Positions 23,601-33,774 of a stretch of 64,000 nt of DNA are shown here, one piece after another. The position numbers and the translations under genes are program-made. This stretch comes from Catenaria anguillulae PL171 (Eukaryota; Blastocladiomycota; Blastocladiomycetes; Blastocladiales; Catenariaceae), in assembly GCA_002102555.1 (NCBI GenBank), contig MCFL01000018.1, positions 1-64,000 on the forward strand. Reading direction: 5' to 3'. Numbering within the stretch: the first letter of the stretch is position 1; every line of letters starts with the position of its first letter. The notes below the pieces were generated by a model, which was not told the origin of the DNA, ran no database searches, and saw nothing but the letters and a program-made list of their open reading frames with translations.

Positions 23601-24005
23601 AAGAATGTCACCACACGTGCGCGCGATTCGCTCTTTACCACCGTCGTCGAGTTGGTCTCACGCACCGAAGTTCGAGTGTTCAGAAATGTGAATCAGGTCG
23701 TGGATGACATTTTGCACCCGCGTGGGTTCCCATGGGCCGAGAGGAGGTGGTTGGCAGTGCCGACGGACAGTGTGAGGCGTCGCCGGGCAAAGTCGAGAGG
23801 CTGTAAGGCAAAAGAGAAGGATCACGGCGATGGTGAGGCTGAGGCAAATGATGGGAATGGAGGCGGTGAAGGTGGAGGAGGCGGAGGGACGCAAAACGTG
23901 GGCCAGCCAAAGAAGCTCAAGAACCAAGGTCATCGGGCTCCAAGGTTCTTTATGGCGAGGTTGGAGCCATTCCAAAAGCCCGATTTGGAGCTGCCTGCCG
24001 CATAA
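20630..24005 (+). CDS. Ycf45/SpoIIIAA-like AAA ATPase with exonuclease-like region (paralogue B), disturbed 5' part
   Basis: Paralogue of the gene at 14,589-17,740, in the opposite orientation. The exon ending at 23137 joins exon 23207-24005 across an intron at the same place in the Walker A Thr codon. Walker A GKPGSGKT, VDTSNEVGGPGD, Walker B DIVCIDEI and TAHGDLESI are intact. The exonuclease-like region (IVFIWDFAR, VVMHGSHAYDE, later YWDLSGDRDMLTKAAVQDVDQL) is present. The C-terminus adds a Gly/Glu-rich stretch. The first 68 residues (MTKYIDSDYALAKLL to GIIQEIA) align with paralogue A in one frame, but the rest (TADLSRILTSDALFAF onward) is one frame away, with the switch at about 20,826-20,840. 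Either an extra base disrupts the gene, or an intron at 20676-20772 (GTGAGT..CAG) restores frame with a different N-terminus. Confidence 0.65.
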
Positions 24006-25266
24006 ATGAGGCGAAATTCTCGTTTGTTCCATTGCACTGGCTGACCACGGGCTGGCAGTCTTCGGCTTTTTGTGTGTTCGGTTTAGGTCATGGTCGTCGG
24101 TTGGAGTGTCGTATACACTGATGGGATATCCGCAATGAAGACTGCTTTTGAAATTGTTCGCCCCATCCAATGGACATATCCTCTGTACTACGCATATTGG
24201 ACGCTTTCCATCTTGCGGGACGGCAAGCTCCTATAAGTCATTAGCGAAGACCCACCAAGGATTAGTTCTTCTCTACTCTCAAGCGAGCCAACGGACGCTT
24301 TCGGGCGCGATCATCCCAAGACACTATAATCTTGCCTCACGCAAGCAAAACGAGTTGGTTAACGAATCAGGATAGTTCCTACGTCGTTCTCATGCTGGGA
24401 GCGTTCACATTTGCCTGGATGCTATCAGTGTGCGACGTACACTCATACAAAAATGCCCACTGCCATGGAGTGGAGACGTGGTGTCGGAGCAATTAAGGAG
24501 GCCAGTGTATCAAAACTAAATTGATGCTTGCTGCTTGCAATATAGCAACGAGTATTTCGCTAGTTCGAAACCTCTTGGGAGCGGTGCCTCGCCGCGACCG
24601 AGAAATTCCCGGCTGGACTTCGGCCCGCGCAGGTTCGAATCCTGCCCACGTCCAGATTTTGTTTGTCGCTAACTTATGAGTTCCCACGACATGGCAATGA
24701 CACTATATGTTGGCTCGCTGCCATGTGCGAAGTTTTATTGGATCCGAGATTTTTACAGCCCGGCCATTGTATTGCGTTTGACCGGTTGATCGTCCACCCA
24801 AAACTGTGGCTCTGTTGGTTCTTGCTCCATGCGACCGGCCGGCAAAGGAATGTAGCACTGTCAGTCGACGCCCTTCAGTTTCCTTTCGCTGTCTGTCGTA
24901 CAGATATGTACTGCTTTGTCTGTGGAGATTGGGTGGTCCGTCCGTCTCACGATCGATCACTACGTTTGCTACTACCTGCTGAGAAGGCCACGGTCGACAT
25001 GACCATAATACATCAATGGGGCCGTACGTACGTATGCTCTACTGCCCCAGTGCGTGTGGATGTCAAGCCACCGGCAGTCGTCGAAGCTGTAAATATCAGA
25101 CGCGATGATGGGAAATGATGCGAACAGAACCACCAACGGATTACAGGTTAAAACTGCCCACAGTACAATCAAATATGCTCCAAATGGTACCAAACGTGGT
25201 TCAAAATGTAGCCGTGCACATGGACAACATTTCCGATATTGAAAATTGAGCAAAAATGAATGGAAC
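24006..25266. other. Intergenic region with a degenerate tRNA-like locus
   Basis: No protein gene recognised. It contains the tRNA-like structure at 24475-24653, listed separately, and ends at the 3' end of the left interrupted tRNA-Thr. Confidence 0.4.
24475..24653 (+). pseudogene. Degenerate class II (Ser-like) tRNA with long insert
   Basis: The 3' end is a good tRNA T-arm and acceptor: GCAGG / TTCGAAT / CCTGC followed by CCACGTC (to 24652), preceded by a variable-arm hairpin around a TTCG loop (24615-24626). The matching 5' acceptor GACGTGG lies at 24475-24481, followed by a D-arm-like stretch. The conserved D-loop GG reads AA, and the variable and anticodon stems each have a mismatch explainable by G-to-A change. 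The halves are about 100 nt further apart than in a mature tRNA, so an intron would be needed. No anticodon can be assigned. A TTTT follows at 24657. Confidence 0.4.
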
Positions 25267-25287
25267 TGCCGGCTGGGAGGATCGAAC
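25267..25287 (-). tRNA. tRNA-Thr 3' end, left copy, cut off by the element
   Basis: Read on the minus strand this is GTTCGATCCTCCCAGCCGGC plus A: second half of the T-loop, T-stem, acceptor strand and discriminator. It belongs with the 5' part at 33277-33331, 8.0 kb away. A TTTTT Pol III terminator follows within about ten bases. Host sequence beyond this point differs from the right copy. Confidence 0.85.
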
Positions 25288-25312
25288 TTACTGATCTAAT
25301 GAACAAGCTCTC

Positions 25313-25373
25313 TGTCAACCACCGTTGCAGATCGCGTGTGTTTTGGTCGCAGGTTGACAAGGACCGTGTCAAC
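25313..25373 (-). repeat. Subterminal TGTCAAC motifs, outer end of left element
   Basis: Three copies of TGTCAAC(C) in mixed orientation within 61 bases, 26-87 bases from the GTTC junction. Mirror of 45975-46035. Candidate recombinase-binding sites. Confidence 0.55.
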
Positions 25374-26656
25374 GGCCCCCCATTTTTACATGGGACATTG
25401 ACATACCAATGACAGCCAGTGCGCGCGGACCGCAGCGGGGCATGCGCTCGGGACTTAGAAAAATTCAGGGAAACGGTTAGTGTGTACGTGGCAAGCGCAC
25501 AGCGACATTCCCCGCAACAGTTTATCATCCCAGTCCTTTTCACACGCTTGTTTCTGCCCATATCTTCATGCAATCCATCATGCGACCCGGGTCTAAACCC
25601 TTTGCCATGTATTTACCTCAGTCGCCCTCAACCCACTGTCGCCCCCGGCAACCAAGGCGCAGGCGCCCAACCACTCGCCACCGTCACAACACCAGTCCAA
25701 CACTCTGTATCCACCACAACGACAATTGCATGATCGGATCGCCTCGCCTCCGATAGGCCGCAACGGGTTCAACCACCCACCACGCCGCCAGCACGCTCAC
25801 GCCCCGGCCCCGGCCCGGCCAGGCGCGACTGAAACCGGATCCCGCTTTGCCGGCCGGCCTCACATGGCACATGGCGGGCGGCGACCTGCCTTGTTCTTTG
25901 ACGCTTGATCGCGCTTCACGCCACTCGCCCTTGGAGGGCTATCGCATCGCATCGCTATACCATCGCATCGCCGATCACCCCGCGCCCATGTTGATGGTAG
26001 GTTACCCACCCATGATCCTTCCCATGAATCGTCAACGCCGACGCCGTCCCGTACCACTCGCCCACTCCCTATCATGCATGCCCGTCACCGCCAGACGCAC
26101 CATATTCACACGCGGGCTTTCTGCCGCTTTGGGCGTCAAATGATGCCGCGCATGCCACACCATCGCCGGCATACTATCGCTTCTCATTCGCCTCCTCGTC
26201 GGCCTCGTGTCGTTCAACCCCACACCTGCCACACTTCTCCGCCCGTCCATGCCCAATCCTCCCAGGCTCGAGGCCACCTCAACCATGATCACTCCATGCT
26301 TTTTTCGCCCTGTGGTTTTTTCTCTAACGATGCTTTCTCGAACCGAGCAGGTCGTTCGTCACATCACCTCCACCACCAACTTGCCATCCCGGCTTGCCCA
26401 ACAACCGTGAGCTGCCCAGCCCGTCCAGACTCACACGACGCCAGCAACAATTCCGATCACGCTTCACACGGCCGTCTCTGTTCCGCTCGTTGACCTGTTC
26501 CACCTCGGCCGACCGGCCCGGCGGCCTGGGCTCGCCGCTCGCAACCGCGGGTAACCGGATGGCAGTTTGATGAGCAGCCTGACGAGCTGGTCTTCCGCCG
26601 GTCTATGCCTCGATTGATTCTCCATGGCACGCTAGCTGGTCATTTATTCGTCTTCC

Positions 26657-26710
26657 CTCATGCAAGGGACACTTATGTATGTCCTCATGCAAGGGACACT
26701 TATGTATGTC
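26657..26710 (-). repeat. 27-bp tandem duplication in the element tail (left)
   Basis: Two adjacent perfect copies of a 27-bp unit beginning GACATACATAAGTGTCCC on the minus strand. Mirror of 44638-44691. Confidence 0.8.
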
Positions 26711-26922
26711 ACGATAAAATTGTGTTGTCTTTCAGATAATGTACAACAACAGGCAACGGGCAGCACACTACACTACACTTTTCCAACACGGACCCAAGTA
26801 TACATTGCGCTCATTCGTCCATACACACGCACTTTACACATGCATTCTCGCGAACCCGTCTGAACCCCCTACCAATCAATCCTATCCCAAGCGATGAATC
26901 TTGACCGAACGCAGCAGCACTT

Positions 26923-29900
26923 TTACCGTGCCTTCGCCTTCCCCTTACCCTTGTCCTGCCCCTTGGTTTTGGCACTGGCCTTGCTCGTCTCTGTTCTTTG
27001 CTTTTTGCTCGATGGTTCACCCGAGTTTGACGAACCCCCCCGTTTGAGCGGCCGCGCCTGTGCTCCTGCAATTGGCGTTGCGGCAGCACTGCTCTGCTCC
27101 ACCACCCCAGCCTCTGTGCCCGACCCGCCCCTGCTTGATTCACCTGGCGGCAACCCATCAACCCGCCCACCGCCACTCGCTACACCACCACTCGCTACAC
27201 CACCACTCGCTGCACCGCCACCCACCTGCCAACCCCCTTGCCCACCCGCTTGCGCATGTGCGCTCGCGCTGGCGCCCACATGCCACCTCGACGACCCAGC
27301 TTGCGAAAGGTCAACACGACCTGCACTGCCACTCGCTGCACCGCCACCCACCTGCCCACCCGCTTGCGCATGTGCGTTCGCGCTGGCGCCCACATGCCAC
27401 CTCGACGACCCAGCTTGCGAAAAGTCAACACGACCGGGATACCCGTCGTGCGTACCGGCATCAAAGTCAAAATCATCCGGATCTTCACCGTCCTCGCCAT
27501 CGGCAGCAAACACGGTTCCCGCGGGCGCCATTGCAAATGTGGATGCATGCTCGAATCTGTTGCGAGCCGCACTAGCCGTGCCTTCATGGGACCAATCCGT
27601 ATGCATCTCATGCCACTCATGCCAGTCCATGCTTGCTGCGTCGTGACCCAGGGAATGGCTCGAGCTCGCACGGAATGCGGGGTCCATGGACAGAGTGGAT
27701 GCCGCCGCGCTTTCTGGCTGTGGTGGCGGGGTTGGTGCGTCGCCGCCGTGCAGGGTTGACGTCAAGGATTGAGGTGCGATGGCGGCGGCATCAGTGACCG
27801 AGGGCGACGCCGAGGGCGACGAGAGCGATTCAGGCTCGGCCTGTTCGGATTCGACTGCAGAGGTTGATCCTCGCACAAAGGCATGCTTGAAGGCGGATTC
27901 GATGCGGCATTTGACAATGTCGCGGTGTGGTGCGAAAAGGTTGTTGCCGCTGTTGCCGCTCGGGATAAGTGAGATTGCGGTTGCGGATTCAAGGTGATCC
28001 GTTGACTGTGTTGGTGACAATGCGGTGAATACCTGTTATTGTGGGCAAGCAATAACATGAGTGGCAGTGAAGTGTGCAACATTGCTCAGTTTGATATGGT
28101 CATTACATACCTCCTTGCCACCACTCATGTGCTGTACAACCTTTAGCTCCTTGATCCCGTTGCTGATTGCCGTCAGCGAGTCGCTGGGTTTGCGCTCAGC
28201 CACCTCAAGAATCAACTTGAGAGCCTCCCACGCATGGTCGCGATGGTACTTCGAGAGGGACGCAACTGCATCGAGTAGCAAGAGCAGCGGCCGCATGTTG
28301 CTCCAAACTTGGCGGTCATTGCGACTTGTCCACGCCGTGCTAAACTGGTTGACGAGCGCCCGCATTGGCGGGTGCTGACGTACATCCGCCGCCCGAATCA
28401 TGCCTGGCTCATCGCCGAATGGTGTCCCGTACTGTACAATGCTGCCAGTCGCCTTGAGCACGTAAAAACCGTCGTACCAAAACTCAACCAGACCTTCAAG
28501 GGTCTGCATGTCACCGACACGCGGCAGTTTGTAAGTGGACTGAAGCAATAAGCAGCCATCCTTGGCCTTCCATTGTTCGTCCGGGACGAGGCTAAAAAAG
28601 AGGAACCAATCGATATCCCCTGTGGTGCGCATTAGCGCTTCCAAGCGCGAATCGACGGCGTCCAGCTGGTTGCCCAGCCTATCCTTGTCCTTTTTAAGAA
28701 ACATGGAAATTGGCAGCAAGAGCTTGTCGGCGTGATTCTTGTCGGCGAGTTTCTGTACATGTGATGCACTGAGAATCTGATTGATTTGACGCTGCGTAAG
28801 CGTCAAAGGTGCAGGTGCGGGTGCAGAGACAGACGATGCCAAGTGTGCTTGATTTGCAGCGCGAACAAGGTCCTTGTGTGGCACCGTTGGTTGGATGATG
28901 CGCTCGGAATGGTTGCGACTGGTGGCGGATGACGACGATGCAGATGCATGCGGCGATAACGAATCCAGAGGGCCAGGTGGCGCCGTCGTGGTGGAGCCAC
29001 GATTCGAGTTCTGTGCGAGCGGGGACGACGATGATGGTGGTGGCGGTGGACGCATTGTGATGGTGGCAGCGGTGGGTGAGCTTGAGCCGGCAGAATACAT
29101 GTCGCTATCCTGATGCCCTGATCCATCGTGCCCGCCATCGTGGCCGGCATACCCGACATCGTGCCTACCTTTCTGCCCACTGCGTGTGAGCTCCAGGTCA
29201 GCTGCAAAGGGGTCGGGCTGCTGAAACGCGGCTGCGTGGGCTGGTCAATGTGGAGAAAAAATTGTGTAAAGTGAGAGTCAGCATGTTCCCATGGCCAGAA
29301 TATGAACCTGCAACGCACTATTGAGCGATCCAAGGAAGTCCCTTGCTTGCTCTCTCTGCTCCATCGCAATCACATTCGCAATGTTGAGTTTCTGCGACCG
29401 TTGCACATTGGTCATGCGCTGAGCTGCGGCCTCGGCCTCATCCAACACACTTGCAACCATGGACTGCACGTAGTCCTGTGGTCGAGGGGTCGACGGGCGG
29501 GAAGACGATGACGACAAGGCCATGGACCGACTTGGCGGCACTGGCGTCATGGTTTCCGTGAACTGAGGCGGACGGTACGCAGCCGAGCGAGAGGTTGGGG
29601 CCGTGGGTGCTTGCATGGAGCCGTCAAGGAGCGGTTTCAGACAAAACACCTTGAGCAGCGTATTGACGCCGTCGTGCAAAGAAGAAACGAGGTCGCGGAC
29701 GGTCGCGATCTCCTGGTTGTTTTGCTCGATACGTGCACGCAGGTCGGAAAAATGCGTTTGGCTGTAGTTTGCGAGGGCATTGACGGCGGCATTGTTGGAG
29801 CTGGCGATACTTGATGGAAGATTGTTGACGAAATGTTGAAAGTGGTAGCGTGAGGCGTTGGCGAAATGGAGGAAGTTGGGGTGGCAGCCAATCCAGCCAT

Positions 29901-32492
29901 CCACACCATTCTCGAACAAAATACCCAAGTTCGACAGCATTGGCCTGACGCTCGCAGGCTCGGCTTGCGCGAATGGGAAGAGCGCATGAGCGTTGGAATT
30001 GGTTGCGCGGTCGCCAGCTTCTGCGTCAGTGTACTTGAGATAGAGCTCGCACATGTGCTAATCATACAATAAATAGACCGTGCGTTGAGAGTTAAATAAT
30101 GGCGACCATGCTCATACAAAGGGCATGCCAGAAGTACAGCAATCACGTATCGGCGCGAGTGAATCAACTTTTCCAAAAACTTGATGCGAGACGCAAACAT
30201 GAGCTTGTTCCCAGCAGCGTCGTCTTCCGTCGCGGCACGCACACGCTGCAAAACGTCCTCGGCCCATGGAAACACCTTGGCCGCCAAACTGGCAGGAACC
30301 TTTTCGTTGGCAACAGCGACGCGCGGCACAAACACCTCTTCATGCAAGCCAAAGCCAGCACAAACCTTGACAACCTGAAAGAAAGACAGACATCGAGGGC
30401 AAATGGATCAGAAATCCGCCGCGAATGAGCGCCCGTTCTACATACCTCGTGCGCGATCGCTTTTAAAGCGTACACGTTGCTGAATACGTTGCTCGTCCAC
30501 TGGCCATGGTGGGAGACGCGGTCTGGGTGACACCCTTGCTCAACGGCCTCGGTTGCCGCAAAAAGGCGACCATGGTGGCCAACCTTGGCGTTGGTGAATT
30601 CGGCGAGCTCGTAACCTTTGTTGAGTCGTCGATTAATGGTTGAGTTCGTCATTTGCGTGAGGCGGTCCTTTTGCGCGCTGAGAAGAAAGTGCTAAGCAAG
30701 CATGAGCAACGAAAAAAGATGAATTGAAGTGGTGGAGTGAGCATCAGCATGTGCGGGAAACGCATGGAAGAGTAACACAGAAGCGATGAACCTTTTCTGG
30801 TGAGCGGTCCGTGTCGACCCCAGTCCAATCAATGACAGAATGCAGGCCATCGACATCGAAAATGTAATGGAGCTGGAGTAGTTGGAAGCCAACCGCGTCC
30901 AAAATGGCATGCTTGTGCGGTGCCATTGTCATGATCTTGGATTCGTTCACCTTGTTCTTCCATTTGCAGTCAATGACAATGTTGGAAATGCCGTGGTCAA
31001 GGTAATCGCGCAAACTAGACAAAGAGATGTCAGTTAGACTGATGGTGGATAGTAGATTGTGGGATCATGCCCGTACTGGTCGTTTCGGCGTGTGATGGGT
31101 TGGATCTGGGCGAGAGACAATGAAACAACCTCATCCGACCGGCAGCCAGCAGCGTGCAGAGTAGTCCACAAACATGCGTCCCGGACTGCGACACGCACTG
31201 CAATCATGCAAGAGAAGGATAAATCAGATCATGGGTAACGGGTTTAGACAAATAAATCATGTGAAACGTACACTCGTCCGAACTGCCAAGCAGCCCAAGC
31301 GCGACGCGCTTAATGTCCTCCCATGTTCCCACATCATTGATGGTCCCCGCTGCAATATCACCAACCACGCCTCTATGGAAGTGTGGGAAAGGACAGTGAG
31401 ATGGTATGTCGGGAATGGAACACAAAGAAACGTACTTGCGCCTCCTAAAGAGCTCCTGTTTGCTCTTGGCCTTGAGAAAGTCCTTGACCTCTTTTGAGAA
31501 AGGGTCGACCAAGTCAGGGTTGGACGCGGCTTGCCGTTTCCAAAGCGTGTAAATGGAAAATGCATGCTTACGAAGAGAGCTCTGTAAATGGTGAAAGTTA
31601 TTACTCGTGAGTTGAGAAAATTGAGCGATTGACGATGTGAGGCAAGAGATTGCATAGAAGCGTACGGCAGAAAGAGGACGGTTTGTGTTCTCGTAGCCAT
31701 TGGGAGTGCGGCGAAGCGCAAAGCGCTCGCTTTGTGCAAGCAGGAATTCCATGAATGATTCTTCGGTCACAAGATAGCGAGTTGCCCGTGGACGAATCGA
31801 GTACTTTTCGTCGCAATGACGCTGGAATAGAAACAGGGGGGTGTCGTGTCAACTATACATGTACGACGAACGCGTTTGTGATAACATCTACTTTAAAAAG
31901 TGCGCAGGCATCTTTCAAGACACGGAGACCAGCGTCGCGCTTGGAAAGGATGTATTCGTTGGCCATCTTATCTCGGAGGCGCTGCTTTTCCGTCATGTCT
32001 AGAATGTGCGTAGAGTAGATGACACGCAATAAGCACACACAGGTTGCCAGGGGACAGATGCTAACACATAGGTGCCCTAACGCACCTTTAGCAACAACCA
32101 AGTTGCAGAAAACGTCTCCTCCATCATCCCCTTCATTGGGTTCGTTGTCATCATCGTCCTTCAACGAGCGCTCCTTCGGCTTCTCCTTGTTCCATCATAT
32201 CCTCAGGGTCAAGACCAACCGCATCCGCATCGGCGGCCACTTGACGAGCACAATCGCCAAGCAAACTATCAGCAATTTGCTCGTGTTCCGCCTCTTTCAA
32301 AATCGCCAACTCGCGGGCGGTCGCACCGCCATCGTCATCATCCTGGGCGTCCTGACTGGCTCCAGCGGGAGAACGGCGAGTGCTGGCGACAGAATCATGG
32401 TTCGCAGTGGTGATGGGGGTTGTGGAAAGCGCGGTGCTGAACGAAAGTTGAGCTGCTGCTGCGGGCGGACGGGGAGGCTGTTGCTGGGACAT
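26923..32492 (-). pseudogene. Tyrosine recombinase gene, left copy, exon-1 frameshift
   Basis: Inverted copy of the gene at 38,856-44,425 with the same 12-exon layout. Compared with the right copy it has one extra C on the plus strand at 32158-32159 (extra G in the coding strand). This shifts exon 1 after about residue 111 and gives a stop at codon 114, well before the catalytic domain. It also lacks one G near 30,134 in the donor of intron 9, which reads GTACTT rather than GTACGT. No other difference was found when translated segments were compared. It may be a recently broken copy, or either indel may be a sequencing error. Catalytic-domain exons are otherwise intact. Confidence 0.75.
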
Positions 32493-33096
32493 TGTCGATG
32501 GTTTTGGATTCGAAAAGCTCGGTCAAGTCAGGTTAAAGTGCGCAGAGTGGCATAGGGGTGGCATAAGGGTTGCATGTGGTTCACTTGCTCAATATATGTT
32601 TGTACGCTTTTGTTGGCTACACTGTCGTGTGCATCGAGAAAGTGTTGTGTGCATGAGGTTTAGTGGCAAGCGAGCAAGCCCAGGTGTATTGATGTGATGG
32701 CTCGTGTCTTGCGTAGCCATGTCTCGCACATTAATGTTACGTCTCTTGGTTGCTCGCATGTCTCAGCCCACTAGTGCTCGTGTTTCTTTGTGTGCTTGAA
32801 CTAAGCTTTGCATCATGGACGAACTGGCGATGCGGTGCCATCGGCAGTGGTAAATACCAGGTAGCTCCGCGCAGCATGCTGCACACGCCGTCCATTGACT
32901 CGGACATGGGGGACGGTGCGAGAGTAATGGGCAGTTTGAAAGGTCAGCGAAAGTGCATGTATTGATAGCTGGTTGCAATGGTTGGTTGGTTGAATGGAGG
33001 CATCGTCGAGATAGCATAGTGCTGAGGGATATGTGGACAATAAAGGCATATGGCCAACAAAAAAAGGCATATGGCCAAAAAAAATGGACAACAAAC

Positions 33097-33157
33097 TAAA
33101 TATGATTTGGATATGATTTAAGATATGATTTAAATATGATTTGGATATGATTTGGAT
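33097..33157. repeat. A/T-rich short tandem repeat (left element)
   Basis: About five copies of an 11-13-base unit with core ATATGATTT. Mirror of 38191-38251. It lies upstream of the recombinase gene and could be part of its promoter. Confidence 0.7.
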
Positions 33158-33211
33158 CGGTGGTGGACTGTGGGAAATGGCGATCGGCAAGCGTTGCGCG
33201 TGGCTCGAGAT

Positions 33212-33253
33212 GGTTGACAGAGGCACGTTGACACGGTGTTCATGTGGTTGACA
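33212..33253 (-). repeat. Subterminal TGTCAAC motifs, inner end of left element
   Basis: Three same-orientation copies of TGTCAAC within 42 bases, starting 23 bases from the GTTC junction. Mirror of 38095-38136. Confidence 0.55.
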
Positions 33254-33276
33254 CGTACTAGTGGTGACGTGCAGGA

Positions 33277-33331
33277 GAACACCCGACCTTCGCTTTACGA
33301 GAGCGACGCTCTGCCACTGAGCCAAGCCGGC
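33277..33331 (-). tRNA. tRNA-Thr(CGU) 5' part, left copy, interrupted in the T-loop
   Basis: On the minus strand it starts GCCGGCTTGGCTCAGTGG at 33331. Acceptor 5' strand, D-arm, anticodon arm (loop CTCGTAA, anticodon CGT) and variable loop are complete. The T-stem 5' strand GGGTG and first T-loop bases TTC precede the element. The 3' end lies at 25267-25287. The Pol III B box is split, so this locus should not yield a normal tRNA. Confidence 0.9.
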
Positions 33332-33774
33332 TTGACTGCTCAATTCCGCCATGGCTTATGGCCCGCCGACCCATTTGTGCATGAGCAGTGTGTTGGACGG
33401 GGTGTGGCGGAAGGGTTCGAGGCGCCAGTGTTCGTTCTTGGCGGTTGGGTCTTGCCAGAGACGTGAGACATGAGGCTGTCATGCATGAATCGATGCGAGG
33501 CATGATTTGAGAGCGCCCGCGTGATGCCGTCGGCTCGTGGCATGGGGTGCTTCAAGTCTACATACCAGTGCATGTCAGCCTGTCAGTGTCAGGTGCGTTC
33601 AAGAGAATCATGATGTGTGTAGAACAATGTTCTCGAAATGCACTCGTTTGGAGAGGTTTGGAGGGAGGTATGGGCGCCTCATTTGCGCCACGATTTCCAT
33701 TCCTTCATGTTTGTCATGACATTTCCTCTCTTTCAACTTCATCCAACTCGCAGCTTGCAATACAATCCAATACC
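33332..33774. other. Region between left tRNA-Thr and the Mso1-like gene
   Basis: No gene. The first 47 bases resemble the matching 5' flank of the right tRNA-Thr (about 80 percent identical when inverted). The rest should be the promoter of the gene that follows. Confidence 0.5.

Larger units (their letters stand above)
25284..33280 (-). mobile_element. tRNA-targeting Crypton-like tyrosine-recombinase element, left copy (frameshifted)
   Basis: 7,997 bases counted with one GTTC at each end (on the minus strand GTTC at 33280-33277 and 25287-25284). It is an inverted, nearly identical copy of 38068-46064: position x here corresponds to 71,348 minus x there, interrupted by only two one-base indels that I could find. 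The element sits in the T-loop of a minus-strand tRNA-Thr(CGU). It carries the recombinase gene (26,923-32,492), a promoter-side region with A/T repeats and TGTCAAC motifs at 33,2xx, and a 1.6-kb non-coding tail at the outer side. One indel breaks the recombinase frame, so this copy is probably not autonomous. Confidence 0.85.
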
